From Kappaphycus alvarezii (lineage: Eukaryota; Rhodophyta; Florideophyceae; Gigartinales; Solieriaceae): a DNA stretch of 64,000 bases. Both the position numbers and the translations under genes were made by a program. Shown here in pieces: positions 24,480 through 35,256 of this stretch. Positions within the stretch are counted from its first letter, which is position 1, and each line of letters starts with the position of its first letter. The notes below the pieces were generated by a model. That model did no database searches, was not told the origin of the DNA, and saw nothing but the letters and a program-made list of their open reading frames with translations. The stretch covers positions 496,001 through 560,000 of the forward strand of contig NADL03000481.1 of NCBI GenBank assembly GCA_002205965.3. The letters are read 5' to 3'.

Positions 24480-25478
24480 TGGCCCCTCCTTCCCCAAGAA
24501 CGGCGCGGCGCATTACTGCATTGGGGAGCATGGGGAGGTGAAGAAAAGCACGGTAGATGGCTTCTTCGCCCTGAGCGTTCACCGCAGCACAGATCAGCTT
24601 GATTAAAAGGAGGATTAAGGGGTTGAGGCATAGGAAGGGAATATTCTGGAAGATGTCAGCTCCGTGGAATGTTGTGGAAATAACTTTGAGGGGAGAGGGT
24701 AAGCGAAAGGTGTCGCTGCCGGAGATGGGTGGGAGGAGATTGGGGGTATAGGATCCATTGCGATGGGAAGAGGGCGGGATTACGACGAGTGAACCTGTGG
24801 GGAGGCCGAGGCTTGTAAGGGGATGGGTTCTGGTGGCGCCACGTCATCCGTGGTGCAGATCACACCTAGGGTCGCGGCTTCCGTCTGCTTGGGGACAGCC
24901 GGCGCAACGTCCGCCACTGCGGACTCCGCGGCTGTTACACGATAGTTACACTGATGGTCGGCGGGTCAACAAGCAACTGGTTTGGGCTCCGCGGACGTCG
25001 TGCAGCCGGGTAGGTCTGGAAATACAGCGCCATGATGGAGTCAACAACGTCGTCTTGGTCCGGAGCGGTGGTAGGCAGCGCTGCCGAGTAGCGACGTTTG
25101 GTGGCTGCTGGGGAGCCTCCGATAGACTTGAAGTTGCCGTCCTCGTACGAGCTGCCGTGGCGTTTTGTGGCAAGCGACGAGTAGCCGGAGTGGCGGAAGG
25201 GTGTTAGCTGCCTTAGGGCACGCGGAGGAGGACAGGAGAAGGAGCTGGCGATATGGCGACCGCGAGGAGGGCCTGGGTTGCGGTGGTAGGGTAAGATGGA
25301 CCTTGGTATTTAGGGGCAGTAGGGCGGCAGGTCGTGGTGGTAGGGCTGGGATTCTCGGGACTTGGGTCGGAGGCCGTGAAGATGGCGCGCATAGCGTTGC
25401 GCTTGGAGATGAGGACGATCTCGAGGGCCTGGCTCGATGCAATTAGTGCGTTGAGGATGGCTTGGCGAGTCTCGATGG
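24480..25478. other. GC-rich stretch, no convincing gene
   Basis: The plus strand is rich in G and the minus-strand frames (25041-25442, 24656-24847) read as Ser/Pro/Arg-rich low-complexity protein with no domain. Composition differs sharply from the AT-rich neighbours. It could be an N-terminal coding or promoter region that was cut by the Ty3 insertion at 25479, but nothing proves a gene. Confidence 0.4.
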
Positions 25479-25483
25479 GGACC
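25479..25483 (+). repeat. Target-site duplication GGACC, left
   Basis: Five bases directly outside the left LTR, identical to 30989-30993 outside the right LTR. This is the usual 5-bp footprint of Ty3-type integration. Confidence 0.9.
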
Positions 25484-25812
25484 TGTGCTCTGCCTGGCGC
25501 GGCCGTGCAGTAGAAAGGGTTTTTTGAAGCCTTAGGAAGACTAAAAGACGAAAGAAAGGAAAGCTTTACGAAGACTCAGTGAGTCGGCCTTACGTAGGGG
25601 TGACCGGGTCAGATCGATACCTCCAACCTAGGACATCGAGGGTCGGAGGCCGGAACTAAATGTGAAGTGGCCAGCCCTACGACTGGCGGAAAAAGGGCCG
25701 ACTGAGGAGCCTGGCCACTTAGTGATGTCCATTAAGGTCTGCTAGCGAGAATAGCATCTCATCAGGCCGATATGGACGTGCAGTCCGTGCACTGCAAAGT
25801 GCCAGCACCACA
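25484..25812 (-). repeat. LTR of the Ty3/gypsy element (left; 3' LTR in element sense)
   Basis: 329 bp, begins TGT and ends ACA. It pairs with 30660-30988, which is exactly the same length. By hand count about one base in nine differs, with no net length change. Confidence 0.93.
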
Positions 25813-28800
25813 CTACCCTCTTTCAAAGAGACAGAGCGGACTTCGCTTTGGCTACTAGAGCAGTCGGCATGGTCTTGCGTGCGAGCATACGCTTGACCAT
25901 GATTGGGACGTCTTCAAAGACGTTCTGGAGAGGCTCGAGAGAGTCTTCAGATTTGTCAACTCCCTGCCAACGGACAATGACTTGAAGACCGTCGGGCCCG
26001 TCTTGCAGTCCCATGAGTCGGTGGACCGGCATGCCTATCTCTGACTGCAAGATGTGATACATTATCACCCGCGTGTCGAGAGCATCATCTCGATAAAACT
26101 GGAGGCGAGTGGCATGGATGTAGTCCAATTGGCCTGTGCGTAGATCCTCGACTTGATAGAAGTAGTCGTTCAAAGCCTTGTTTATGCGACGAGGGCCCCG
26201 CCAACGCAGTAGTAGCTTTTCCCCCAAGGCCTTATTCGTCACGAGCGACAAGGACAAAGTCGCCGTGCTCGAAGTTCGACCGATTGCCCCGAGAGGCAGC
26301 TACACGAGACTCCTCGCGGCGTTTGGCCAAACTAGACTCGACGAGTGGGCGGATCTCCTCGCAGATCTTTAGGAGTTTCTCCAAGTTGAACCTGCGTTCC
26401 ATCTGCGCCTCGGTAAGGCTGATTGTCTTTGCAGTCGTTGAGCGCACAAAATTCTTGATAGGCGGTGTCGGCTAACGGCCCATGAATGCTGTGATAGGGC
26501 AGACGTTGCCGCGCGAGGGAGACAGAGAGTTGTTCAAGATGGAAGTAAAAATTGGAAAGAGATCAGGCCATTCTGACGGACGCATCTTAAGCTCTGATCA
26601 GAGCGTACGGGCGAAGCGAATCAACTTCTTGCCGAGTGGTTCGACTGCGCCGTCTCTCCACGGGCAGTATGAAAGTGTGAAGTGATGCAGCACCTTCAAG
26701 CCCTTCGAGACCAAACGGACTGTTTCATTCTTGAAGTGAGTGGGCCCGTCGGACATAAGGCCGTTAGGGACGCCGAAAGTTGTGCACCAGTCGATAATCG
26801 CCGAAGCTGCGTTCTTAGCGTTGGTGTTGGAGAAGGCATAGAACCACTTATAGTCCGAATGGTCATCACGCAGAATAAAGACATATCTGACGCCCAATTT
26901 GGCCGGCCCAAGATCGAAGTAGTCGAACTGCAGCAGATCGTTGGATTTTGTGACGTGGACGGCCGGACCGAAAGGACATGGAATCTTCTCCCCTCCGACT
27001 GTCGATAGACAGTGGATGCACGCACGGACTAAGGACCGGACGTCCGCGCGCAAAGTTGATCATTTAAAGGATTTCGAAAGAATATGTTCCGTGGTGCCGG
27101 CACCAAGGTGACCGGAAGGACCAGTATGGGCTATGACGCGGAGACGAAGATACAGATCGTCGGCAGCGTCGGGAATCCATATGGCGTCCGTGTCTTTGGA
27201 AGTCCAAAGGTCGTCAGCTTGAACAAGACCAGTAGGGCGCGCGGCGGTATGGGCTTTTTGAGCCTGGGCGAGGGCGGAACGAGACGGCCAGTCGAAATCC
27301 TCTGCGGATGAAGACGGGAGCTCCGGTACGTGGACAATGTGGCGCACCGTTGTCGGCGTCGTCGACCAACGGGGCAGAAGGTCGGCCCAGACGTTGTCGT
27401 CTACCTTGATGTGATAGCATGTGTAGCGGTACATACTGAGACGCACAGCCCATCTGAGGACTTTGCGCATTGAAGTGGCTGACAAGTCCGGAACCACGGA
27501 GAGTGGGTCGAAAAGGAAGATCAGGTTGTTGTGGTCCATGTAAGGGTCGAAGCTGTCAGTAGTTGCCACGATCCAGTGCATCCGGTCCAAGGTTGCCAAA
27601 ACTGCATAGGATTCCTTTTCCAAGACTGACAAACCGAGTTGCGTCGAATCGAAGCGACTGGGGAGGAAAGCGAGTAGCGAATGTCGTTATTCCACGTGGG
27701 CTTTATGGGCGTCATCGTGTGGGACTTGAGTGACGATCATAGACCAAGCCGTGTCGGACTCATCGGTGTACACGCACAAAAGCTGGTTGACATCGCGATG
27801 TGCGAGCGTTACCTGATGGGCAAGATCATGCTTGCAGGCTTGGAAGGATTCCATTTCGGTCTGTGCCCAGCCAAGACTTGAAAGACTGACACGGGTCACT
27901 GCGCGTTTGTTTCGCTTGTCCGCATGGTCGTAGATGTGTTCCACGAATTTGTGGAGCGTGGACACGAGGTTGTAAAGTTGGGGATGCCCTGCTTGACCCA
28001 CTGTAGTGCGCAAATAAATTGCTGCAGGTGGGCCCCATTTGTGGATGGTTCCAGCTACAGGGGTCATCCATGCGGCGTGGGTCGTAGCGGATGCCATCGG
28101 CTGACAGCAGACGACCACACCTGCGGATTGCCGTCGCGTAAAGGGTACACTTCTCGGGATGAAGCTTCAGGTTGTACTCGACGCAGATGTCGAAAAAAGA
28201 CTCGAGAGCCGAAAGCAAGACTTCAACAGTGGGTGCATGGATGAGGACGTCATCCAACTAGCACAAGATGTACGGTTTGAGGTCTTCGGTTATAATGCCT
28301 GCGAGGGAGGATTGCAGATGAACAACGGCGTTTGTCGTCCCATGCAGCACGCATGTTGGCGTGAATATACCGTCGGGCGTGATGAATGACTGACACTCCT
28401 TGGACATCAATGCCAATGCCAGCTGCCAGTAGCAGTGCGAGAAGTCAACTTTGGCGAAGTATCTCGAAATGGCGACTTTGGTCATCTCGTGTGCGAGGTT
28501 GGGCATCGGGTAGTGATGCTTAATCGTTTAATTGTTCACCGAACGGATACCGACCGTGAATAGGTACTGTTAACCCGGCTTGGGCACGAGGAGGGGCGCG
28601 CAAGCTCATCTGGACGTCGGATTCGCGTATGCGAGACCATGTCGGACTAGTTCTTTGACAAAATTGTCTAAAAAGCGACGTTGCTCTTGAGAATAGTTCC
28701 GCAGGCGGACCTTCACGTGCTTGGTGTCGTGCTTAAGCTCGATCTTGAGCGGGGCCAGGCGCGCCGGAGGTCCAGACGAGAAAGACGTGCGGAATATGTC

Positions 28801-30659
28801 CATATGGCCAGAGAGTAACTTGGCCAGACGAGATTGCTTTTCTTCCGCGAGGCCGTTATCGAAGGCGGCTTTCTGTAAGTCTGCGACGGCAGTTTTGATG
28901 TCTGCGTGCTGGTCCTCGTGCACAGGGTCCAGCAGCGACGGATCCGGAAGCGGGTCCTCTTCAGCACGTGCGCTGAAGTAGTTGACCTTCGGTCGAGCCG
29001 GGTCAATAGCAGGCGTTTACTCGACTTCTTCATTGCCGACGGGTTAAGACGGGCGAGCATCAAACGAATTACCCGTCTACCGCTGGTCTTGGACAGGGCG
29101 CCGGAGCTGCAGTCTGTACCGTCGAGTGTCGCCACCCGGTATTCGAGCAGATTCCTCGTGTCCACTCGTAGGTGGAGCAAGACTGGACGGCCGATCAAAA
29201 AATGTTCGCAGGCGAGGGCGTCATACGGCACAAGAAAAAGGATATTCTTAAGGGCCAGACGTCCCGAGTTTAGGTGCAAAACCGTTGAGGGCACGCACCA
29301 CGCGCGGGAGAATTTTTATTGCTTCGGTATCTCATCTTTTTTGGTCAACGCGACTTCCAGAGTCACTGTCTTGATAGAATCGATCTTTCCGATGCCTTTG
29401 ATCGCTGCCAGTTCGGCCAACCCGGTGGACGCGATGCTTTCGTCGCTGCCGTCATCACAGCGACCAGTCACGTCGATTTTCACCTTATTGTCCGAAACGG
29501 TCATGATGCACGACGCCGGCGGCATTTTTTCGTCATCTTTGTTGACGCCATCGACAGCCTCACGGCCCTTGCGAATGCGGCCGACATTCTTTGATAACGA
29601 CGATGCTGTGCCACTGGCCGAAGAGACTTGACTTCTCGTAGATCTGGATGGCCTGTCGCGCTCTTTCGCAGCGGCGACCCTGTCCTTGAAAGCACTTTTC
29701 TCTTCTGCAGTGGAGTGCCCGCAGTCGTACGCCCAGTGCATGCGGTCTTTGCCCTCACAGGACTTGAGCGGGCATCTCGACAGCGGCTTTTTCTTGCCGC
29801 TGCTCTTGTTCGGCTTTCCAGCCGACTTGTTGTCCGCCCCTGTCTTTGAGCCGCTTTTGTTGCTGTTGACACCGCTCGGGTCGGGCTGGCGGCTGCGGGG
29901 GTTTCCGTTCTCAATTTTCTCGAAGGCTTCGGACAACTCTATGGCGAGCTTTAAAAAGGCTGCAAAGTCGTCCTCGGTATTCTTCTTTGAGAAGGGGATG
30001 TCTTTCTTAAGTCTGTTCTTGAGTTTAGCAAGCTTTACGACTGATAAGACATGATTTTGAGCCTATTTTGGGTTGCTGTCAACGACCCACGTCATGCCGT
30101 GCTGTCGAAGCAGTGACTTGTACTCCATGCACAAAAGTTTCATTCGGCTCTTGGCAGACTTAACAGACATATACATGCGCACATGTTTCTGGAACAAGTT
30201 TCTAAGTGCGTGCCCGGTCACGGTGGTCGCAGACTCAACAGCCTCATTGTCCAAAAAGCCCTCAGCTCGTTATCTTTGAGCTTGGTCACGACTGTGCAGC
30301 GTTCAATCATAGCGAGATCGACTGCCGACTCGAGTTGTTCGACGTCAATGCAGTACGACAAACCAACAGGACGAATAGCCTCCGTGGACTGTGTGTCCAT
30401 TTGGAAGAGTTGTGCGGCGCGTTGCATAATCTCGGGGAAATACGCTTCGTACTTGGGGAGGAATAAACGAATTGAGTCGGCATCCAGGCGGGCGAGGAAC
30501 AGCTGCGGAGTTTCCATAGTCACTTAGCGCACCTTGGTGGTACCGGCCATGCCTGCTCCAGACTTTTCCTCCATGATCGACTGACTTTAGGCGGATTTCT
30601 CTTTAGTTCTAGAGTTTGATGTTTTCACACCAGGCTGGACAGTATTGCGAAGTGATCAC

Positions 30660-30988
30660 TGTTCTCTGCTCGGCGCGGCCGTGCAGTAGGAAGGAGTTTT
30701 TGAAGCCTTAGGAAGACTAAAGGACGAAAGAAAGGAAATCTTTACGAAGGCTCAGTGAGTTGGCCTTACATGGGGCTGATCGGGTAAGATCGATACCTCC
30801 AACCTAGGACATCGAGGGTCGGAGGCCGGAAGTAAATGTGAAGTGGCCAGCCCTACGACTGGCGAAAAAGGGGCCGACTGAAGAACCTGCCGACTTAGCG
30901 CTGTCCATTAAGGTCTTTTAGCGAGAATAACATCTCATCATGCCTATATGGACGTGGGGTCTCTGCACTCCCAATTGCCAGCACCACA
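30660..30988 (-). repeat. LTR of the Ty3/gypsy element (right; 5' LTR in element sense)
   Basis: 329-bp partner of 25484-25812, same orientation, beginning TGT and ending ACA. Confidence 0.93.
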
Positions 30989-30993
30989 GGACC
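30989..30993 (+). repeat. Target-site duplication GGACC, right
   Basis: Identical to 25479-25483. Confidence 0.9.
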
Positions 30994-30999
30994 GTGGTG

Positions 31000-31985
31000 C
31001 GGACGGAGTGGCTTACGATAGTCCATCTTTCTCGGGCAAGTTTCATAAGCTCAAAATACTTGTCGCCGAGATCGCGAGACGTGTTAAACGTTGTCGTTCT
31101 TGGTTTTCGTTGTTTCTTCGGACCCAGAGAACTATGGAGTGATAAAAAATATAAAAAACAACTACAAAATCAGTGATGCTGACAAGCGCCGTCTACTTCG
31201 CGAGGCTTCAAAATCGGTAACAACCTCAACCAAGCTCAAATCCGACCTATCTCCAACCATATCTTATCGCCGTATACGCCAGCTATTGGCCGCTGCACCC
31301 CATCTGCAGTATGAGAAGTTGAAACTGAGCCAACCCCTCACAAAATCTCACATCCAAGCTCGTCTGTATTGGGTCCGGGAGAGACATAAATGGTCTCGTC
31401 AACAGTGGGCTCGTGTGGTGTTTTTTGACGAAAAAAAGTGGAATTTGGACGGATCCGATGGATATCAATCCTACTGGCATGACCTACAGCACGAAAAAGC
31501 AGTGCTCTCTCGGCGGCAGAATGGAGGTGGGGGTGTGATGGTTTGGGGGCATTTTGCGAGAGTGGTTACTCCGAAATCGCATTTTTTAATGGCCGTCAAA
31601 ACGCTTCTAAGTATTGCGATACATTAGAGGCTTATCTTGTACCGTTTGCGGCTTCCATGTTCCAGTGAACATGGCAATTTCAACAAGATAACGCCTCTAT
31701 ACACAAAGCTAATTTGACCTCGGAGTGGTTTTCGTCGAAAATATGATGTTTATTCCATGACAAGCACGCTCCCTAGATTTAAACTCTATCGAGAACATGT
31801 GGGGGGTGCTCTCTAGGAAGTTGTATGCTAATGGAAAGCAGTTTGACACCATCGCCGACTTAAAGAGTTGCATTCTTTCTGAATGGGGTCAGCTGGGGCG
31901 GGAGTTGCGATATAACCTGGTCGAAAGCATGACCAATCGATGCCGAGAGGTGTTCGAGAGGGGGGGAAGGAAGACTAAGTACTAA
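31000..31985 (+). mobile_element. Tc1/mariner-family transposase copy, broken
   Basis: Helix-turn-helix sequence (LVAEIARRVKRCRS near 31060; SYRRIRQLLAAAPHL near 31265) is followed by the DDE domain. The first Asp is in VVFFDEKKWNLDGSDG (31417-31470), then comes GGGGVMVWGHFA. The second Asp is in WQFQQDNASIH (about 31671-31705) and the Glu in LDLNSIENMWGVL (about 31777-31810). The C-terminus ends at 31985 with FERGGRKTKY. All three catalytic residues survive, but stops and frame changes between 31620 and 31790 break the protein. It begins only a few bases after the Ty3 target duplication. Inverted repeats were not identified. Confidence 0.88.
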
Positions 31986-31999
31986 AACGCAGGTTTACT

Positions 32000-32273
32000 T
32001 AATGTTAATGTGGTAGAAGCATTACCTGTCGTAATCAGATTTACCCCTCCCTGGTAGCCTTTTTTAGATATTTTTTAAAATTAAAAAAAATGAACACAAG
32101 ACCTAGCTTCTTTATATAATAGATAAAGAGAGTAACTTTATGGCATCAGTAAAACGGGTGTCCGCTGCAGGATCCAAGAGAATAGGTCTGGCAAAGTTTC
32201 GCTTAAATTGAGTTATTGGTTCTCATTTTATTGGTGAAAAGAGGGGGTGTCGTAATTAAATTTCCGGCACGGT
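32000..32273. other. AT-rich 3' flank of the mariner copy
   Basis: AT-rich spacer with a poly-A/T stretch around 32060-32090. No gene is visible. Confidence 0.4.
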
Positions 32274-34225
32274 ATGAGGACAGATTGTGCATCATATGAG
32301 GACAGGGATAGACACTATCGTGCCTACGCTTTTCTTGCCGTACAGACACATGCCCCAGGCATCGCACGATGGGTACACTCTTGTTACGATGCTCCTACAG
32401 AGCTTGCTTTCGGACCCTACTGTGTCCGTAGTTCAGAGGCCACTCAGCAAGGTGATCCCTTCGGTCCCTTGCTCTTTGCCCTGGCTCTCCATCCTCTCTT
32501 GCTATCGTTACAGGAGAAGTTCTCACCTGCCCTGAACGCTTGGTATGCAGATGACGGTAGCATTGTTCTTCCTCGGTCCCAAGCCGCCGCTGCCATCCGT
32601 TTCATCCAGCTTGAAGGGCGTCCACTAGGGTTCCAGCTCAACCTTGCCAAGACCCAAGTTTACGGCTTCTCCCCTTCCCACTCCCCTTTGGCACTTCTTT
32701 GCCCCTTTTTAACCCCTACTGGTTTCATCGTGCTGGGATCCCCGATTGGCTCGGACCCTTTTGTTTCCCAATTTTTCGCAGGCCGCCAAAACGCAGTCGA
32801 CCGCATCTTCCAATCCCTTCGAGACTTGTATGATGCTCAATTGGCTTTCCACTTACACCGTTCTGTGCGAACGCCTCCAAGGTCATGCACTTGCTACGTA
32901 CGCTTCCATCCACCCAATCTGCGGTACTCGCCGCTAGCTTCGATCAGAAGCAGAGGGAAGCGTTCCACCAATTGCAGCTGCCCTGCCCGGATCGAGCCTG
33001 GCTCCAAGCCTCTGTCCCCTTCTCAATGGGCGGTCTAGGTCTCCTGCAAACTTCAGACATTACCGAGGCTGCTTACGCAGCATCTGTAATTGATTCTCTT
33101 GGACTTATCTCCGACCTGCTGACTCTTTCCCAGGACCGCCACCTGGAGGAGATCCCTCGGTCCGCCATCTCGCTCTTGTCCTCCCGCCACCTGCAGCTGT
33201 CTTCGTCGCTTACAGCTACGGCTCTTTTCGAGGGTTGTTCGTCGCCGGTCCCCGGCGAAAGGCTCCAGTCTGCGATCACAACTGAACTCATGCTATCGAA
33301 GTCCGATAGGTTGTTCTTGTCCGCGGCAGCTCACGACCCAGCACGGCTCCTCTCCGTGGGCACATCCTCCGCCTCATCTGTTTTCTCTTCGCTTCCTCAC
33401 CCCCACCGCGGTACGTACATGTCCTCTTCTGCGTGGAAAGTCGCTCTGGCTCTCCGTCTCGGCATCGCGCTATTCCCTGGATCTACTCGCTGTCCGGTCT
33501 GCTCCCGGCGCTCGGCCGACATCGCACCCGTCTTAGATCCAAGTGGTCAACACGCGTTGACCTGCAAATACGAAGACGGAATGACTCGTCGTCATCACAT
33601 CCTCCGCAACGTTCTTGCCCGCTACTGCAAGGAAGTTGGGATCGTCGCCCTCGTCGAGCATCCGCTCCTCTACCAGGTTCCCAACTCGTCTGGGCATTCG
33701 GAATCCACCGCGCTACGAATGGACATTTACATACCCGCTGCATACGGGCTTCACAGTACTGATATCGCCGTCGACGTTACTGTTGCCCATCCCTCCGCAT
33801 GCCGCCACATTTCGCCAAGTACGGTTGCAGCAGGCGCTGCCGCAACACTCGCAGAGCGCGAGAAACATCGTCATTACGGCACTTACTGCAACCAAAACGA
33901 CATCCTCCTCTCCCCCGTCGGGATTGATATCTATGGCGCCTTGGGCGACGACGGCAAGGGTTTTTTCCGCCGCCTTGCTTCTTTCGCTGCTTCCCGTCGC
34001 GGTTCCTCCCCTCAACAGGAGCTCCGCGACTTCGTTACCCGTTTTGCGTTTAGTCTCCAAATAATGCAGGGGCGACAGGTTTCGACCCTCCGTCCGCATC
34101 CGCAGTTTATTTATGATTACCCTCCGCACGCTTCTGTGCAACACTGCACAACCCATAGAGATTTACCACCACATTTCTTTCCAAGACCTCCAGGTGAACA
34201 AGCACTCCTCTGCCGACTGCTGTAA
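32274..34225 (+). mobile_element. LINE-like retroelement: reverse transcriptase plus restriction-enzyme-like endonuclease
   Basis: The first frame (32274-33038) is the second half of a reverse transcriptase: ATQQGDPFGPLLFALALHPL, then LNAWYADDGSIV with the YADD catalytic box. The second frame (32885-34225, 446 residues) overlaps it, continues the thumb (VPFSMGGLGLL) and carries a zinc-knuckle-like CPVC...H.LTC block. A nuclease-like C-terminus follows (LRMDIYIP, IAVDVTVAHP, then Glu/Lys in AEREKHRHY), matching the PD-(D/E)XK pattern of LINEs with a restriction-enzyme-like endonuclease. The 5' part is missing, with an abrupt start near 32274. One frame change joins the two parts. The 446-residue frame is intact and looks recent. 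Its relative at 53.5-55.2 kb keeps the N-terminal part. Confidence 0.85.
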
Positions 34226-34878
34226 CATCCATACTGTACTGTACGTACTGTATTATGCGCTACTGAGATATGTATTCCTGAGATACTGTACACCAACAAT
34301 CGCGTCGAGATAAATGAGTGTTCAATTTGTACACCTGTCAGATTACTGTATTGTACCCAGTACATAACAAGTTTAGCCAAGCGTTCAAAGCAGGGCCTTG
34401 ATTCGCGCCAGTGGAAGAGATATTGCGCCTGACGGAGATTTTCATTTCCTGCTGCGATAAAGTTCCTATGAGCAGCGATACCGTAGCCTTCAACCGCTCG
34501 CCCAAGCCACATGCAACCCGACTTGCACCACAGAAGGTACGTTCCCTGTTGTCAACAACCTGCAGCCGTTCTTGAACATCAAAGAAATCTCCGCCACTCC
34601 TTTAGGCCCAGACAATCAGCAGCAATTTCGACGATCCCTACGAAGCCCTCAGGAGAAGGTTTGCCTCCCGCAACTAAGTTTCAACGCTGCACAACCCCTC
34701 TGTCACGGGCCAGGACTCCTGTCTGGTGCTAATATCAGCCAGAGTGTACGTCAAATCTGTTCGGGTACTCCCAATCAAGGCCCATCGTCGGGCTGACTTG
34801 AACCGTATAGCTTTGTAACGCTAAGGCTCGAAGGGAAGCAATTGGCCAAGGTTAAGTCTTGTAACACACCTCTCAAAA
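34226..34878. other. Spacer with TACTGTA motif cluster
   Basis: No gene is supported. At 34229-34310 there are several copies of TACTGTA/GTACTGTA and related forms (ACTGTACTGTACGTACTGTA and, further on, GATACTGTACA). This marks the left edge of the host-gene island. Confidence 0.6.
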
Positions 34879-35151
34879 ATGGTCGAAGTGTACTTTGGTT
34901 TCACACTTGGCTCCATTTTCTTCATTCTTTTGATTATAGTTCTTCTTCTCATCTGGTGGCGCCAAAGAAAGCGCGCGGGAAGGCCGTTTTTCCCAGAGGC
35001 GTTTACCGTGCGTGAAATACATTGGCCAACACCCCCGCCCCCGATTTCAAGGAGTCGGTCGAGCCCGCGTCGCGGTACTACGTCACCATGCCGGTCAAGT
35101 TCTAAGTCTCGCGAGAAAGAGAAGCGTTCCCACCGACATCATCGTTGTTAG
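34879..35151 (+). CDS. Small single-pass membrane protein with a basic Ser/Arg-rich tail
   Basis: A 90-residue frame from a true ATG. Residues about 6-27 form one hydrophobic helix (TLGSIFFILLIIVLLLIWW) followed directly by a basic stop-transfer stretch (RQRKRAGR). The rest is Pro/Ser/Arg-rich with an SR-like end (SSSKSREKEKRSHRHH). The sign pattern suggests a short outside N-terminus and a tail facing the cytosol or stroma. It converges on RNR1, leaving about 105 bp between the two ends. I do not recognise the family. The gene could also be one exon of a longer one, and expression data would be needed to call it firmly. Confidence 0.5.
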   Translation: MVEVYFGFTLGSIFFILLIIVLLLIWWRQRKRAGRPFFPEAFTVREIHWPTPPPPISRSRSSPRRGTTSPCRSSSKSREKEKRSHRHHRC

Positions 35152-35256
35152 GCTCCCAAGGCTCAAAAGTCGACCATCGAGTCAGGAATGATCCATGCTC
35201 CAAACGCCGGAAAGCGAGGCACTGATTGCAATTTCGATATCGAATTTTGGGTTGAT

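Larger units (their letters stand above)
25484..30988 (-). mobile_element. Ty3/gypsy retrotransposon with C-terminal chromodomain-like region; structurally whole, coding broken
   Basis: A complete 5.5-kb element in layout: two 329-bp LTRs, a GGACC target duplication and all coding blocks on the minus strand. Order in element sense: gag (about 30523-29316), protease region (about 29294-28713), reverse transcriptase (about 28923-27826, with FAKVDFSHCYWQLAL and the DDVLIHAP box), RNase H (27632-27060), and integrase (27053-26598, with FDYFDLG, MSDGPTHF and a later Glu). A C-terminal part (26257-25823) has a chromodomain-like stretch, VIVRWQGVDKSEDSLEPL. The frames are interrupted in roughly ten places, so it is a fossil. 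LTRs that are about 89 per cent alike point to a middle-aged insertion, younger than the Copia fossils nearby. It lies between a GC-rich stretch and a mariner copy. Confidence 0.95.

Noticed and set aside
24656-25446. Minus-strand Ser/Pro/Arg-rich open frames as genes
   Set aside because: The composition simply mirrors the GC- and G-rich DNA, and plus-strand frames are equally open. No domain is seen.
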